64,000 bases of DNA from Bifidobacterium callitrichidarum (GTDB taxonomy: Bacteria; Actinomycetota; Actinomycetes; Actinomycetales; Bifidobacteriaceae). Positions within the stretch are counted from its first letter, which is position 1; the number at the start of each line of letters is the position of its first letter. Under the pieces are notes generated by a model. The model was not told where the DNA came from. It saw only the letters and a program-made list of their open reading frames with translations, and ran no database searches. The stretch is from NCBI RefSeq assembly GCF_003129905.1, contig NZ_QFFM01000001.1:1-64000 (forward strand), given 5' to 3'. Both the position numbers and the translations under genes were made by a program. Shown here one piece after another: positions 48,567 to 58,569 of the stretch.

Positions 48567-49586
48567 TCACGCCGACTGACGGTCCACGATGGTCGTGGGC
48601 AGCAGTCGCACGTAATCGGGCTCGACCTGCGCGCCGTGCATCATCGAAAGGACCAGTTCGGCCATCGCGCGGCCGTGCAGCTGCGAATCCTGCCTCACCG
48701 TGGTGATCTTCGGCCGCGAGAGCACGGCGATCGGCGAATCGTCGAAACCGGTCACGGCGATGTCCTCCGGCACCCGGTAGCCGAACCGGTTCAGCTGGTT
48801 GATGACACCGAAGGCGATGTCGTCGTTGGCGCACACGATGCCATCCAAATCGTCCAGCATCGGCTGGAAATCGGCCGTGGCCATCTCGCCGTTGGTCATC
48901 TCCCAATCGTCTGAGAAGTACACGAGACGCTCGTCGAACCGCTCCCCCATCGCCTCGCGGAAGCCCTTGAAACGGTTCGTGGCGGTCGGTGAATAGCCGG
49001 GGCCGCACACGTACGCGAGCCGCGTGCGTCCGGCCTCGATGAGATGTCGCGTGATGTCGCGCTGCCCGTCCTCGTTGGCGAAGTCGACGGCGGGGAACGG
49101 CAGATCGCTGCGGTTGCTGACCTCCGAAATCACCACCGGACGGTCCGTGGTGAGGAAAGCGTCGGCCAGCACGTCGTCCTCGCTCAGGGAGAACAGCATG
49201 TAGCCGTCCGCGAAGTCGCTGTTGACCAGTTGCGCGATGCGGCTGGTGGAGGCGTCCGTGTTGGCGATGAGCGTGACCATCTGATAGCCCGCGTCGCCGA
49301 TGGTCTGGTTCGCGCCGATCATCGCGCGGGCCACACTGGACTGGATGAGCGTCTCGTTCGATTCGACCTGAATCACCAGGGCGATGGTTTGCGTGCGCTG
49401 CTGGGCCAGTGAACGGGCCGCCTGGTTCGGCGTGTACCGGGCGTCCTGGATGGCCTGGGCGATGCGCTCGGCGGCCGCCGGGGATACGTGCGCGCTGCCG
49501 TTGAGGTATCGGGAGACGGTGCCGTAGGACACGCCCGCCAGTCGCGCAACGTCGCGGATGGTCGCTTTCTTACCTGCCTTGGTCAT
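48567..49586 (-). CDS. LacI-family transcriptional regulator, probable lacZ repressor
   Basis: 339 aa. HTH ATIRDVARLAGVSYGTVSRY, then a sugar-binding effector domain (IALVIQVESNETL ... VTGFDDSPIAVLSRPKITTV). Start chosen after GATGAGGAGC; an ATG three codons upstream overlaps that site. It is divergent from lacZ with a palindromic operator between them, so repression of lacZ and of itself is the natural reading. Confidence 0.9.
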   Translation of the reverse strand: MTKAGKKATIRDVARLAGVSYGTVSRYLNGSAHVSPAAAERIAQAIQDARYTPNQAARSLAQQRTQTIALVIQVESNETLIQSSVARAMIGANQTIGDAGYQMVTLIANTDASTSRIAQLVNSDFADGYMLFSLSEDDVLADAFLTTDRPVVISEVSNRSDLPFPAVDFANEDGQRDITRHLIEAGRTRLAYVCGPGYSPTATNRFKGFREAMGERFDERLVYFSDDWEMTNGEMATADFQPMLDDLDGIVCANDDIAFGVINQLNRFGYRVPEDIAVTGFDDSPIAVLSRPKITTVRQDSQLHGRAMAELVLSMMHGAQVEPDYVRLLPTTIVDRQSA

Positions 49587-49656
49587 GCTCCTCATCGTAT
49601 TCGCGATTCTGGCGTTTTGCGGGGAACTGGCGTTTGCGACACACGCTCACCTTCGT

Positions 49657-49686
49657 TTGTGTGACCGGTTACACAGCGGATACACT
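49657..49686 (+). promoter_or_regulatory. lacZ promoter with LacI-type operator
   Basis: -35 TTGTGT (49657-49662), 18-base spacer, -10 TACACT (49681-49686). The 18-bp near-perfect palindrome TGTGTGACCGGTTACACA (49658-49675) with central CCGG covers the spacer, as expected for a LacI-family operator. A further hairpin GGCACGG/CCGTGCC (49754-49769) lies in the leader. Confidence 0.65.
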
Positions 49687-49798
49687 GGGAGATGACGTGG
49701 ATGCCGCCCGCCCTGGTCATCGGTTATCGTAGGGCAGGCGAATCGTATGCTCCGGCACGGTGCCGTGCCGCGGGCGGACAAGGAAAGGTGAGGTTTTG

Positions 49799-52700
49799 AT
49801 GACTGATGTGACTGGCCTGGGCAACGTTCCTGAGATGCCCGATGCCGCCGGTTCGGCCGGCGCGGGCGACGCCGGTGGTGCCGCGGGTGGCGAGACCCGT
49901 GCCGCCGCGGCCCCCGCGGTGCCGACCGCCGAACGCTTCGATCCGGCCTGGATCGCCGACCCGCGCGTGTTCGCCGTCAACCGGCTCGCCGCGCACTCCA
50001 GCCACCGGTTCTACGACCACGTGCCGGCCGCGGGCGAATCGATGGATCTCAAGCAAAGCCTCGACGGCACCTGGCGCGTGACCGTCACGGACCTGGCCGA
50101 CTGGGCCGATCTGGCCGACGTGGAGGATGGCGTCGAGGAGGTCGCGGACGCCGATTTCGCGCGCCCCGGCTTCCCGGACGACGACTTCGACCAGATCGAC
50201 GTGCCCTCCTGCCTGGAGGTCAAGGGGCTGCTCAAACATCAGTACGTGAACCAGCAGTACCCGTGGTCCGGCCATGAGTCGCCGGAAGCCCCGGACGTGC
50301 CCGAACACAACCATGTGGCGCTCTACCGCCGCGCCTTCACGCCGAGCCCGAAGGTGGCCGAGGCGATCGAGGCCGGCCGGACGGTCACGCTCACCTTCCA
50401 CGGCGCCTCCACGGCCATCGCCGTGTGGCTCAACGGCACGTTCGTGGGCTACTCCGAGGATTCCTACACGCCCAGCGAATTCGACGTGACCCCGTTGCTC
50501 ACGACCGGCGAGAACCTGCTCGCGGTGGCCGTCTTCGAGTTCGCCTCCGCAAGCTGGCTGGAGGACCAGGACTTCTGGCGCATGCACGGCCTGTTCCGCT
50601 CGGTGGAACTCACGGCCCAGCCCGCCGTGCACGTCGAGGACCTGCGCGTCACCGCCGATTACGATTACACCAGCGGTGAGGGCGAGCTGTCCGTGGACGC
50701 CTTCGTGCGCAATGCCGCCGGTGCGGCGTCGTTCGAGGCGGTGCTGACGGATGCGTCCGGTGCCGAGGTCTGGCGTGAGTCGCATACGGCCGGTGATGCC
50801 CTGTCCGGCGACGTTCCGGCGGGCGATGCCGAAACGGACGGAACCATCGCCCCTGAAACCGGCGAACCGGCTGCCAACGTTGGCGTAGACGTCCTCTCCT
50901 CCACTGACCTGACCTGGCATGCGAACGTTGGCCATGTCGACCCGTGGAGCGCCGAGGAGCCGACCCTTTACACGCTCACCGTCACCGCGCTGGACGCGGA
51001 CGGCCGCATTATCGAAGCCGTGCCGCAGCGCGTGGGCTTCCGCCACTTCGCCATCGAGGACGGGCTCATGAAGCTCAACGGCAAGCGCATCGTGTTCAAG
51101 GGCGTCAACCGCCATGAATTCGACGCCCGCGTTGGCCGCACCCTCACCGAGGACGTGATGCTGCAGGACATCCGCGAGTTCAAACGGCTCAACATCAACG
51201 CCGTGCGCACCTGCCACTACCCCAACCAGTCCCGCTGGTACGAGCTGTGCGACGAATACGGCATCTACATGATCGACGAGACCAACCTCGAGACCCACGG
51301 CACCTGGACCTACGGCGACGGCTCGTTCCACCCGGAGACCGCCGTCCCCGGCAGCCGCGACGAATGGCGCGCCGCCTGCGTGGACCGCCTCAACAGCATG
51401 ATGCGCCGCGACTGGAACCATCCGAGCGTGATCATCTGGTCGCTGGGCAACGAGTCGTTCGGTGGCGACGTGTTCCGCACCATGCGCGACTTCGTGCACG
51501 CCACGGACCCCGCACGCCCGGTGCATTATGAGAGCGTATTCAACGACCCCGAGTACAGTGATGTCACCGACATCATGAGCCGCATGTATGCCAAGCCGGA
51601 CGAGATCAAGCAGCTGTACCTGTTTGGCGAGGACCAGAAGCCGTACATCTCCTGCGAATATTCGCACTCGATGGGCAACTCCACCGGCGGCCTGCATCTG
51701 TACACCGCGCTGGAGCAGTACCCCAAGTACCAAGGCGGCTTCATCTGGGATTACGTGGACCAGGCCCTCTTCCAGCGTCTCCCGGACGGCACCGAACGGC
51801 TCGCGTACGGCGGCGACTTCGGCGACCGCCCCACCGACTACGAATTCAGCGGCAACGGCATCGTCTTCGCGGACCGCAGCGTCACCCCCAAGGCGCAGGA
51901 AGTCAAGCAGCTGTATGCCAACGTTCGCCTCGTGCCGGACGAAAGCGGCGTGACCATCACCAATGACAACCTGTTCATCTCCACTGCTGGCTTCCGCTTC
52001 ACCGCGCGCGTGCTGGTGAACGGTGTGGAGCGCTGGCATGCCGACTACCGCTTCGACGTGCCCGCCGGCGAGACGCAGCGCCTGCCCATCGCCTTCCCGC
52101 GCGTGACCGACCTGGTGCCGCTCGCCGGCCGGTTCGAGGTGACCTACGAGGTCGACCAGCGGCTCGACGCTGCCACCGACTGGGCGCCCGCCGGCTACGA
52201 GCTGGCATTCGGCCAGTACGTGGCCACCGTGTCGTTCGACGATGGCCTTGCGGCCGGCAACGGTGACTCCGCCAATGCCGACGGCGGTTTCTGGCCGTTG
52301 GCGATCACCGCCGAGGACGGCTTCAACGCCGGCATCCACACCGATTACGGCGAGGTGCTGCTCTCCAAGACCGCCGGCGGCATGGTCTCGTTCGTGCGTG
52401 ACGGCCGTGAGATGGTCATCCGCCGCCCGAGCCTCACGACGTTCCGCGCGCTGGTGGACAACGACCGCGGCTACGGTTCCGGATTCGAGCGCGCCCAGTG
52501 GTTCGCCGCCGGCCGTTACGCCCGCGTGGCCGGCACGTCCATCGAACGCAGCGACGCCGGCCTGCGCGCGGTCTACCGCTACGAACTGGCGGATGCCGCG
52601 CACACGCCCGTCACGGTGACCTACGAGGTCGATACCGCCCTGCGCGTGCACCTGACCGCCGAATACCCCGGCGAGGCGGATGCGGCCACGCTGCCCGCGT

Positions 52701-53200
52701 TCGGCATCGAATGGATGCTGCCGGCTCAGTACGACCGCCTGCGCTTCTACGGCCTCGGCCCCGAGGAAACGTACGCCGACCGCCTGCACGGCGCCAAGCT
52801 GGGCGTTTTCTCGCGCACCGCAAAGCAGGACTTCGCGCCGTATCTGGTGCCGCAGGAGACCGGCAACCACGAGGGCGTGCGCTGGGCGGAGATCACCGAC
52901 GCCACCGGCCACGGCATGCGCGTGACGGCCGGCGCGGTGAGCGGCGTTGGTGCGGGTTCGGATCTGGGTTCGGGTTCTGGCGAACCATTCGCGATGAGCC
53001 TGCTGCCCTACAGCTCCCTGATGATCGAGGAGGCCACGCACGCCGACGAACTGCCGCCCGTACGTCACACCTTCCTGCGCCTGCTGGCCGCCCAGATGGG
53101 CATCGGCGGCGACGACACCTGGGGCGCGCCCGTGCATCCCGAGTTCCAGCTGCCCGCCGACCGTCCGCTCAAGCTCGACGTGACGTTGGAGCTCATCTGA
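49799..53200 (+). CDS. lacZ: GH2 beta-galactosidase (LacZ type)
   Basis: 1133 aa. A Gly/Ala-rich N-terminal extension of about 40 residues precedes the five LacZ domains: jelly-roll (PSCLEVKGLLKHQYVNQQYPW), barrel with acid/base Glu552 in WSLGNESFGG and nucleophile Glu620 in CEYSHSMGN, and the C-terminal Bgal_small_N domain. No signal peptide, so intracellular hydrolysis of lactose or related galactosides. Start chosen by AAGGAAAGGTGAGG; an upstream in-frame ATG lies in the leader hairpin. No permease gene is adjacent. Confidence 0.95.
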   Translation: MTDVTGLGNVPEMPDAAGSAGAGDAGGAAGGETRAAAAPAVPTAERFDPAWIADPRVFAVNRLAAHSSHRFYDHVPAAGESMDLKQSLDGTWRVTVTDLADWADLADVEDGVEEVADADFARPGFPDDDFDQIDVPSCLEVKGLLKHQYVNQQYPWSGHESPEAPDVPEHNHVALYRRAFTPSPKVAEAIEAGRTVTLTFHGASTAIAVWLNGTFVGYSEDSYTPSEFDVTPLLTTGENLLAVAVFEFASASWLEDQDFWRMHGLFRSVELTAQPAVHVEDLRVTADYDYTSGEGELSVDAFVRNAAGAASFEAVLTDASGAEVWRESHTAGDALSGDVPAGDAETDGTIAPETGEPAANVGVDVLSSTDLTWHANVGHVDPWSAEEPTLYTLTVTALDADGRIIEAVPQRVGFRHFAIEDGLMKLNGKRIVFKGVNRHEFDARVGRTLTEDVMLQDIREFKRLNINAVRTCHYPNQSRWYELCDEYGIYMIDETNLETHGTWTYGDGSFHPETAVPGSRDEWRAACVDRLNSMMRRDWNHPSVIIWSLGNESFGGDVFRTMRDFVHATDPARPVHYESVFNDPEYSDVTDIMSRMYAKPDEIKQLYLFGEDQKPYISCEYSHSMGNSTGGLHLYTALEQYPKYQGGFIWDYVDQALFQRLPDGTERLAYGGDFGDRPTDYEFSGNGIVFADRSVTPKAQEVKQLYANVRLVPDESGVTITNDNLFISTAGFRFTARVLVNGVERWHADYRFDVPAGETQRLPIAFPRVTDLVPLAGRFEVTYEVDQRLDAATDWAPAGYELAFGQYVATVSFDDGLAAGNGDSANADGGFWPLAITAEDGFNAGIHTDYGEVLLSKTAGGMVSFVRDGREMVIRRPSLTTFRALVDNDRGYGSGFERAQWFAAGRYARVAGTSIERSDAGLRAVYRYELADAAHTPVTVTYEVDTALRVHLTAEYPGEADAATLPAFGIEWMLPAQYDRLRFYGLGPEETYADRLHGAKLGVFSRTAKQDFAPYLVPQETGNHEGVRWAEITDATGHGMRVTAGAVSGVGAGSDLGSGSGEPFAMSLLPYSSLMIEEATHADELPPVRHTFLRLLAAQMGIGGDDTWGAPVHPEFQLPADRPLKLDVTLELI

Positions 53201-53717
53201 CGCTGATAGAGCTTATCCGAGGCCGTGGGTTCCTGTCTGTTATCCGAATCGGAGGCGGATTAGGAACCCGATTGGCTGATGTCGCGTCGGATTTGTGCAC
53301 GGTTGGCATGTGCATCGATTGACGGGTAAATGGGGTACAAGAATCCTTGCCCCTGTATCGTCTTTCGGCGGCATTGAGCGAATGGGGGCAACTGGTTTGT
53401 CCCCATTCGCACGTCAATCGATGCAAACCACAATCGGGGCAAAACGTGCACTGCCGCATATCCCCGGAATTCCGCCATTATTGACCGATGGCCTCTATGG
53501 GCCACCGGATTTCGGTGCGGACCGTGTTGTCCTCATTCCTTGAAACCAACGAAAATATAAAATCGGGGCAACGTATATGCCGGTTGCGGCCCTCGGCGGG
53601 CCCCTCCAAGCCTATGAATCCTGTCCCCCGGCGGAATCGGCCTGAGCATCGTGCTGCTCACCGTTCCGGATTGACCTGCCGTTCCCTCGCAACATGGCAG
53701 CGCGATAGGGTGGAGTC
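53201..53717. other. Gene-free interval with a folded DNA/RNA element
   Basis: 517 bases without a supported gene. At 53311-53425 a perfect 14-bp outer stem (TGCATCGATTGACG / CGTCAATCGATGCA) encloses two further hairpins: GGGG-TA-CAAG/CTTG-CCCC (53332-53353) and GCGAATGGGG/CCCCATTCGC (53378-53410). The layout is a three-way junction. The rest shows two ATCGGGGCAA repeats (about 53433 and 53562), nothing else. Confidence 0.6.
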
Positions 53718-54803
53718 ATGCTGCGGTATCTGAGTTACTTCTCCACGTCGTTCATCATCGCTGGCGTGCTGTGGCCCATCGTTTCGGCGGTGCTGACCCT
53801 GCCGATCCTGGCGGTGCATTACCACCGGCATCATCGCCTGCGTCTGCTCTCGGCCGCGGCCGACTACCTGACCGTACTGTATGTGCTGGGTCTCGTGGCG
53901 TTCACCCTCTACCCCATGCCGGACGAACCGGAGGCCTTCTGCAAGGACACGGCCGGCCAGTACGCTCCGCAGCTCGACCCGCTGCGTTTCATCGAGGACG
54001 TGCGGTACTCCGGCATGACCGGTGTGCTGCAACTGGTGATGAACGTGGTGCTGTTCATACCGCTCGGCTTCGTCATCGCACGATGGCTGCGATGGCGATG
54101 GTGGGCGGTGCTGGCCTCGGGCTTCGTGGTCTCCCTGCTCATCGAAACCTCGCAGCTCACCGGTTTTTGGGGCTTGTACCCGTGCGCCTACCGTCAGTTC
54201 GATGTTGATGATCTGATCACGAACGCGATGGGTGCGTTGGTCGGTTGCTGGCTGGCCATGGTGTTCGGCCGATGGGTGCCGACCGCATCGACGCCGGGCC
54301 GCGGCGACGTGAACCGGAAGCCGGGCGCGCTGCACAGGGCCGTGGCGTTCGCGATCGACATGATCTTCGTGGTGCTGGTGTATTTCCCGATTACATTCGG
54401 TGTGGTGCTGCTGTTCTACAAGGTGGCTGAACCGCTGCAGAACGGCGATTTCACGCTGTTCGGCGGACGGATGACGGTTGGTGTGGATTGGCTGAACTTC
54501 GTGGCGCCTGCGGTGGGCCTGCTGGCGTTCCTGATATTCCAGCTGCTGATTCCGGTGTTCCACCGCGGCCAGACGCTCGGCGGCATGTACACGCATATGA
54601 CCGTGGAGACCAAGGAACGACGTGGTTGGCGGCGGGCGGTGTTCTACGTGCTGCGCACGGCGCTGTTGGGCGCGATGACGTTCGCGCTGATCGCGGGCAT
54701 CGCTGTCGGCGGGCTGACGCTTCGATATGCGCTGTACGGCTTCGCGGCGCTGTTTCTCTTCGAACTGGTGATCCGCCGTGCTCCGTGGGATCTGCTGCCG
54801 TGA
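53718..54803 (+). CDS. VanZ-RDD fusion membrane protein
   Basis: 361 aa. The N-terminal half is a VanZ-like domain of four to five helices (FTLYPMPDEPE, LVMNVVLFIPLGFVI, IETSQLTGFWG, FDVDDLITNAMGALVG). After a short polar linker (about 187-205) an RDD domain of three helices follows (ALHRAVAFAIDMIFVV, GQTLGGMYTHM). VanZ gives low teicoplanin resistance in enterococci; RDD proteins act in transport or osmotic response. The function of the fusion is unknown. Single gene. Confidence 0.85.
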   Translation: MLRYLSYFSTSFIIAGVLWPIVSAVLTLPILAVHYHRHHRLRLLSAAADYLTVLYVLGLVAFTLYPMPDEPEAFCKDTAGQYAPQLDPLRFIEDVRYSGMTGVLQLVMNVVLFIPLGFVIARWLRWRWWAVLASGFVVSLLIETSQLTGFWGLYPCAYRQFDVDDLITNAMGALVGCWLAMVFGRWVPTASTPGRGDVNRKPGALHRAVAFAIDMIFVVLVYFPITFGVVLLFYKVAEPLQNGDFTLFGGRMTVGVDWLNFVAPAVGLLAFLIFQLLIPVFHRGQTLGGMYTHMTVETKERRGWRRAVFYVLRTALLGAMTFALIAGIAVGGLTLRYALYGFAALFLFELVIRRAPWDLLP

Positions 54804-54833
54804 TTGCCGGCGGCGAGTGGTCCGAAACAAAAA

Positions 54834-54956
54834 GGCTCTGTTAAAACAAAATTGACATGAATCTATGCCTGACTACCCCTCAGTCGGCTTCGCCGCCAGC
54901 TCCCCTGACAAGGGGAGCCAAGAAAAAGGGTATGCCAACCTGGGTCCAACGGAGCC
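54834..54956. mobile_element. MITE-like element, copy 4, with exact 9-bp target duplication
   Basis: Begins GGCTCTGTTAAAACAAAATT and ends GGGTCCAACGGAGCC; the ends are diverged but recognisable. AAACAAAAA occurs immediately on both sides (54825-54833 and 54957-54965). Internal core as in the other copies. No gene. Confidence 0.85.
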
Positions 54957-55086
54957 AAACAAAAAAGTCCGACGCATGGAGCAGAGAGGATTCGCCCCAC
55001 ACGCCGGACGTGTAAGCGCCCGCGGCGGGCCTTGTGGGCCCCTCGCGCCAGCGGGCAAGTCTTTTGTAGTTGTCAGGGTGTCATAG

Positions 55087-55180
55087 TTTCTGGCTCCCCT
55101 CTTTGAGGGGAGCTGTCGGCAATAGCCGACTGAGGGGAGTTACACCGAGTTAAATGTGCTCCCCTCAGGGAATCCAGAAA
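55087..55180. repeat. Palindromic repeat at the 3' side of gdhA
   Basis: Outer arms TTTCTGG (55087-55093) / CCAGAAA (55174-55180) enclose CTCCCCTCTTTGAGGGGAG and GTCGGCAATAGCCGAC stems. Same family as the origin-proximal repeat at 37633. It may help end the gdhA transcript. Confidence 0.7.
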
Positions 55181-55186
55181 AGAGGA

Positions 55187-56557
<1,371 letters not shown>

Positions 56558-56577
56558 CTATCAAATAAGGCGCTTTC

Positions 56578-56606
56578 ATTGTAGGCCCGAAGGGTGTGCC
56601 TGCCAA
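56578..56606 (-). promoter_or_regulatory. gdhA promoter
   Basis: On the minus strand: -35 TTGGCA (56606-56601), 17-base spacer, -10 TACAAT (56583-56578), about 45 bases from the start codon. Confidence 0.7.
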
Positions 56607-56708
56607 GGGTTCCGCTCGGATTACGGGACTCCTGCGCGTGCCGGACGGGCGGGTACCATGGTGATGCATCGGTGAGGTTCGGCCGGAACGAAGAGGTAGG
56701 GAGTCGAG

Positions 56709-58223
56709 ATGAGATACTGCGTCCATTGCGGTAGGCAATTGAACGATACCGCGAAATTCTGCCCGTCCTGCGGCAATCATGTTGCCGCGCATGCGGCCGG
56801 CCAGCCGGCGATGGCCGGTCCGTCCGGGGTCGGCTCCGGGGCTCCGTCGTCTGCCGTCCCGCAGGTCTCCATTCCGAAGCCGGCCGTCGTGCGGCCCGAT
56901 GTCCGCGGCGCATCCACGATGCCGTTGCCGGTCGCGCCGACTGCCCCTGTCGCACCGCCTGTCTCCGCACCATCGCCGGCGGTTCCTGCACCTGCCGTCG
57001 CACCAGCCCAGCCGGTCCCTGCCGGAGTCGTGCCTGCTCCTCCGTCCTTTGCCCCGCCGACGGCTCCGGGCGCGGTCCCCGGCGGTCCCGGTGTTTCTGG
57101 GGGTGCGTCGGCTGCGGTCCGCCGCGTGAGCCGGAAAACGATTGCCGTCATTTCGACCGTGGTCGCGGCGGTGATTGCCGTCGCACTGGCCTTCATCATC
57201 CCGAATTTCACCGCGGTCAAGGCCGCGTTGGGCTTCCGGCCGAACAATCCGCTGGTGGTCACCATGGACGCGCTGAATTCGCTGACCACGCTGCGGTCCG
57301 CCAAATACGAGGCGAAATTCTCGGCCAACGGCAGCAGCGCCACGTTCTCCGGCCTGTACTCGCTCGGTTCGACCACGGACGATTCCTCTGCCATGCTCAC
57401 CTTCGACGCTGATGACTCCAAAGGCTCCATCGCCTGGTACAAGGGTGCGGTGGCTGCCGGCGGAGGCTACCAGGACGAGGATTATTCGTATTACTACTAC
57501 GATGCCGACCAGCTGGAAAGCACCCTGCGAGACGGTATGGGCGGCGATGCCGCGAACTTCGTCATGGATGTCAAGGACGCGCTGATCAAGAACGGCCGGA
57601 TTGATGTGGAAGGTACCGAGCAGACCGTCTACGACAAACTCGACTCGCTGTCTGACGAATACAACGTCGACGAGATCGAACGATTCAAGGACACCCAACC
57701 ATCGGCCGCCGTCAAATCGGAGGCCTCCAAACTGATGCAGCACTATTTCGGCGTGGAGCTGGAGAAGAAGGAAGCCATCGCGACGATCTTCCCCATGCAC
57801 ACCTCGCAGAAGTCGGGTGGCACCACCCAGCTGGACTACCGCATCGACCTGAAGGCGCTCGCCCAGCATTTCGTGAGCTACTGGACCGCGCACGAAACCG
57901 AGTATCCGCAATTGAGAGCATGGGTCATCAATCAGATCAAGGACAGCGGTGTGGACGATGCCGAAAGTGAGTATCGCAAGGCCCTCGATCAGGTCCGCAA
58001 ATGGGATTTCGGCACCGGTTCCGAAGTCAAGATGCCATATGTCGAAGTGAGTTTGAATTACGGCGGCAAGCGGATGCTCAACTCGATTTCCGTTCATGCC
58101 GAATACGACGGCGATTCGGTGGACGGCTCGCTATCGCTGAGCGGCCAGAACCTGGTGTCCGCAAGCGATACGCAGGTCACCGAATTCGTGGACAAGGCGA
58201 AGGCCAACAATCAGGCGGAATAG
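56709..58223 (+). CDS. Zinc-ribbon, single-pass membrane protein with external domain
   Basis: 504 aa. N-terminal zinc ribbon CVHCGRQLNDTAKFCPSCG, a Pro/Ala-rich cytoplasmic stretch (about 25-135), one membrane helix (about 145-167, VISTVVAAVIAVALAFII) and an extracellular region of about 335 residues. The outside part has no family I recognise; it contains an Asp/Tyr-rich patch (QDEDYSYYYYDADQ). Function unknown. Divergent from gdhA. AAGAGGTAGGGAG precedes the ATG. Confidence 0.75.
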   Translation: MRYCVHCGRQLNDTAKFCPSCGNHVAAHAAGQPAMAGPSGVGSGAPSSAVPQVSIPKPAVVRPDVRGASTMPLPVAPTAPVAPPVSAPSPAVPAPAVAPAQPVPAGVVPAPPSFAPPTAPGAVPGGPGVSGGASAAVRRVSRKTIAVISTVVAAVIAVALAFIIPNFTAVKAALGFRPNNPLVVTMDALNSLTTLRSAKYEAKFSANGSSATFSGLYSLGSTTDDSSAMLTFDADDSKGSIAWYKGAVAAGGGYQDEDYSYYYYDADQLESTLRDGMGGDAANFVMDVKDALIKNGRIDVEGTEQTVYDKLDSLSDEYNVDEIERFKDTQPSAAVKSEASKLMQHYFGVELEKKEAIATIFPMHTSQKSGGTTQLDYRIDLKALAQHFVSYWTAHETEYPQLRAWVINQIKDSGVDDAESEYRKALDQVRKWDFGTGSEVKMPYVEVSLNYGGKRMLNSISVHAEYDGDSVDGSLSLSGQNLVSASDTQVTEFVDKAKANNQAE

Positions 58224-58314
58224 CGGGTAGCGGACGCCGGTCCTGATGGGGGCGTTCCCGTTGCCCTGTGCGCGGGGACGGCGGTGGCTCGTACGGAGTA
58301 ACGGTTTGAGGCAT

Positions 58315-58369
58315 AAAACGTCACTATGTATGCGCGCGAACGAAGGGTCCGCATACATAGTGACGTTTT
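58315..58369. repeat. 20-bp perfect inverted repeat, first of a tandem pair
   Basis: AAAACGTCACTATGTATGCG (58315-58334) and its exact complement at 58350-58369, ending in TTTTT. Good intrinsic-terminator shape in both directions. Confidence 0.85.
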
Positions 58370-58380
58370 TGGGTCGTAAA

Positions 58381-58434
58381 CCGGCGTTATGTATGCGGGG
58401 CCATGGTTGAGCCGCATACATAGTGACGGTTTTG
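58381..58434. repeat. Second hairpin of the tandem pair
   Basis: CGTTATGTATGCGG (58385-58398) with CCGCATACATAGTGACG (58412-58428), then TTTT. A diverged repeat of the hairpin just upstream, sharing TATGTATGCG. Confidence 0.75.
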
Positions 58435-58569
58435 TTGGGTCGACTACCTGTCGGCGGCGTCTGTGAGTCGGTCACGCGGCGCGGGCGATGGCCTGCTCAC
58501 GGAGCCGTGTAGCGGGAACCCCGGTGAGGTTCCCGTAGGCGACGCCGAGCGACGGCAGTCGTGAGGTAA

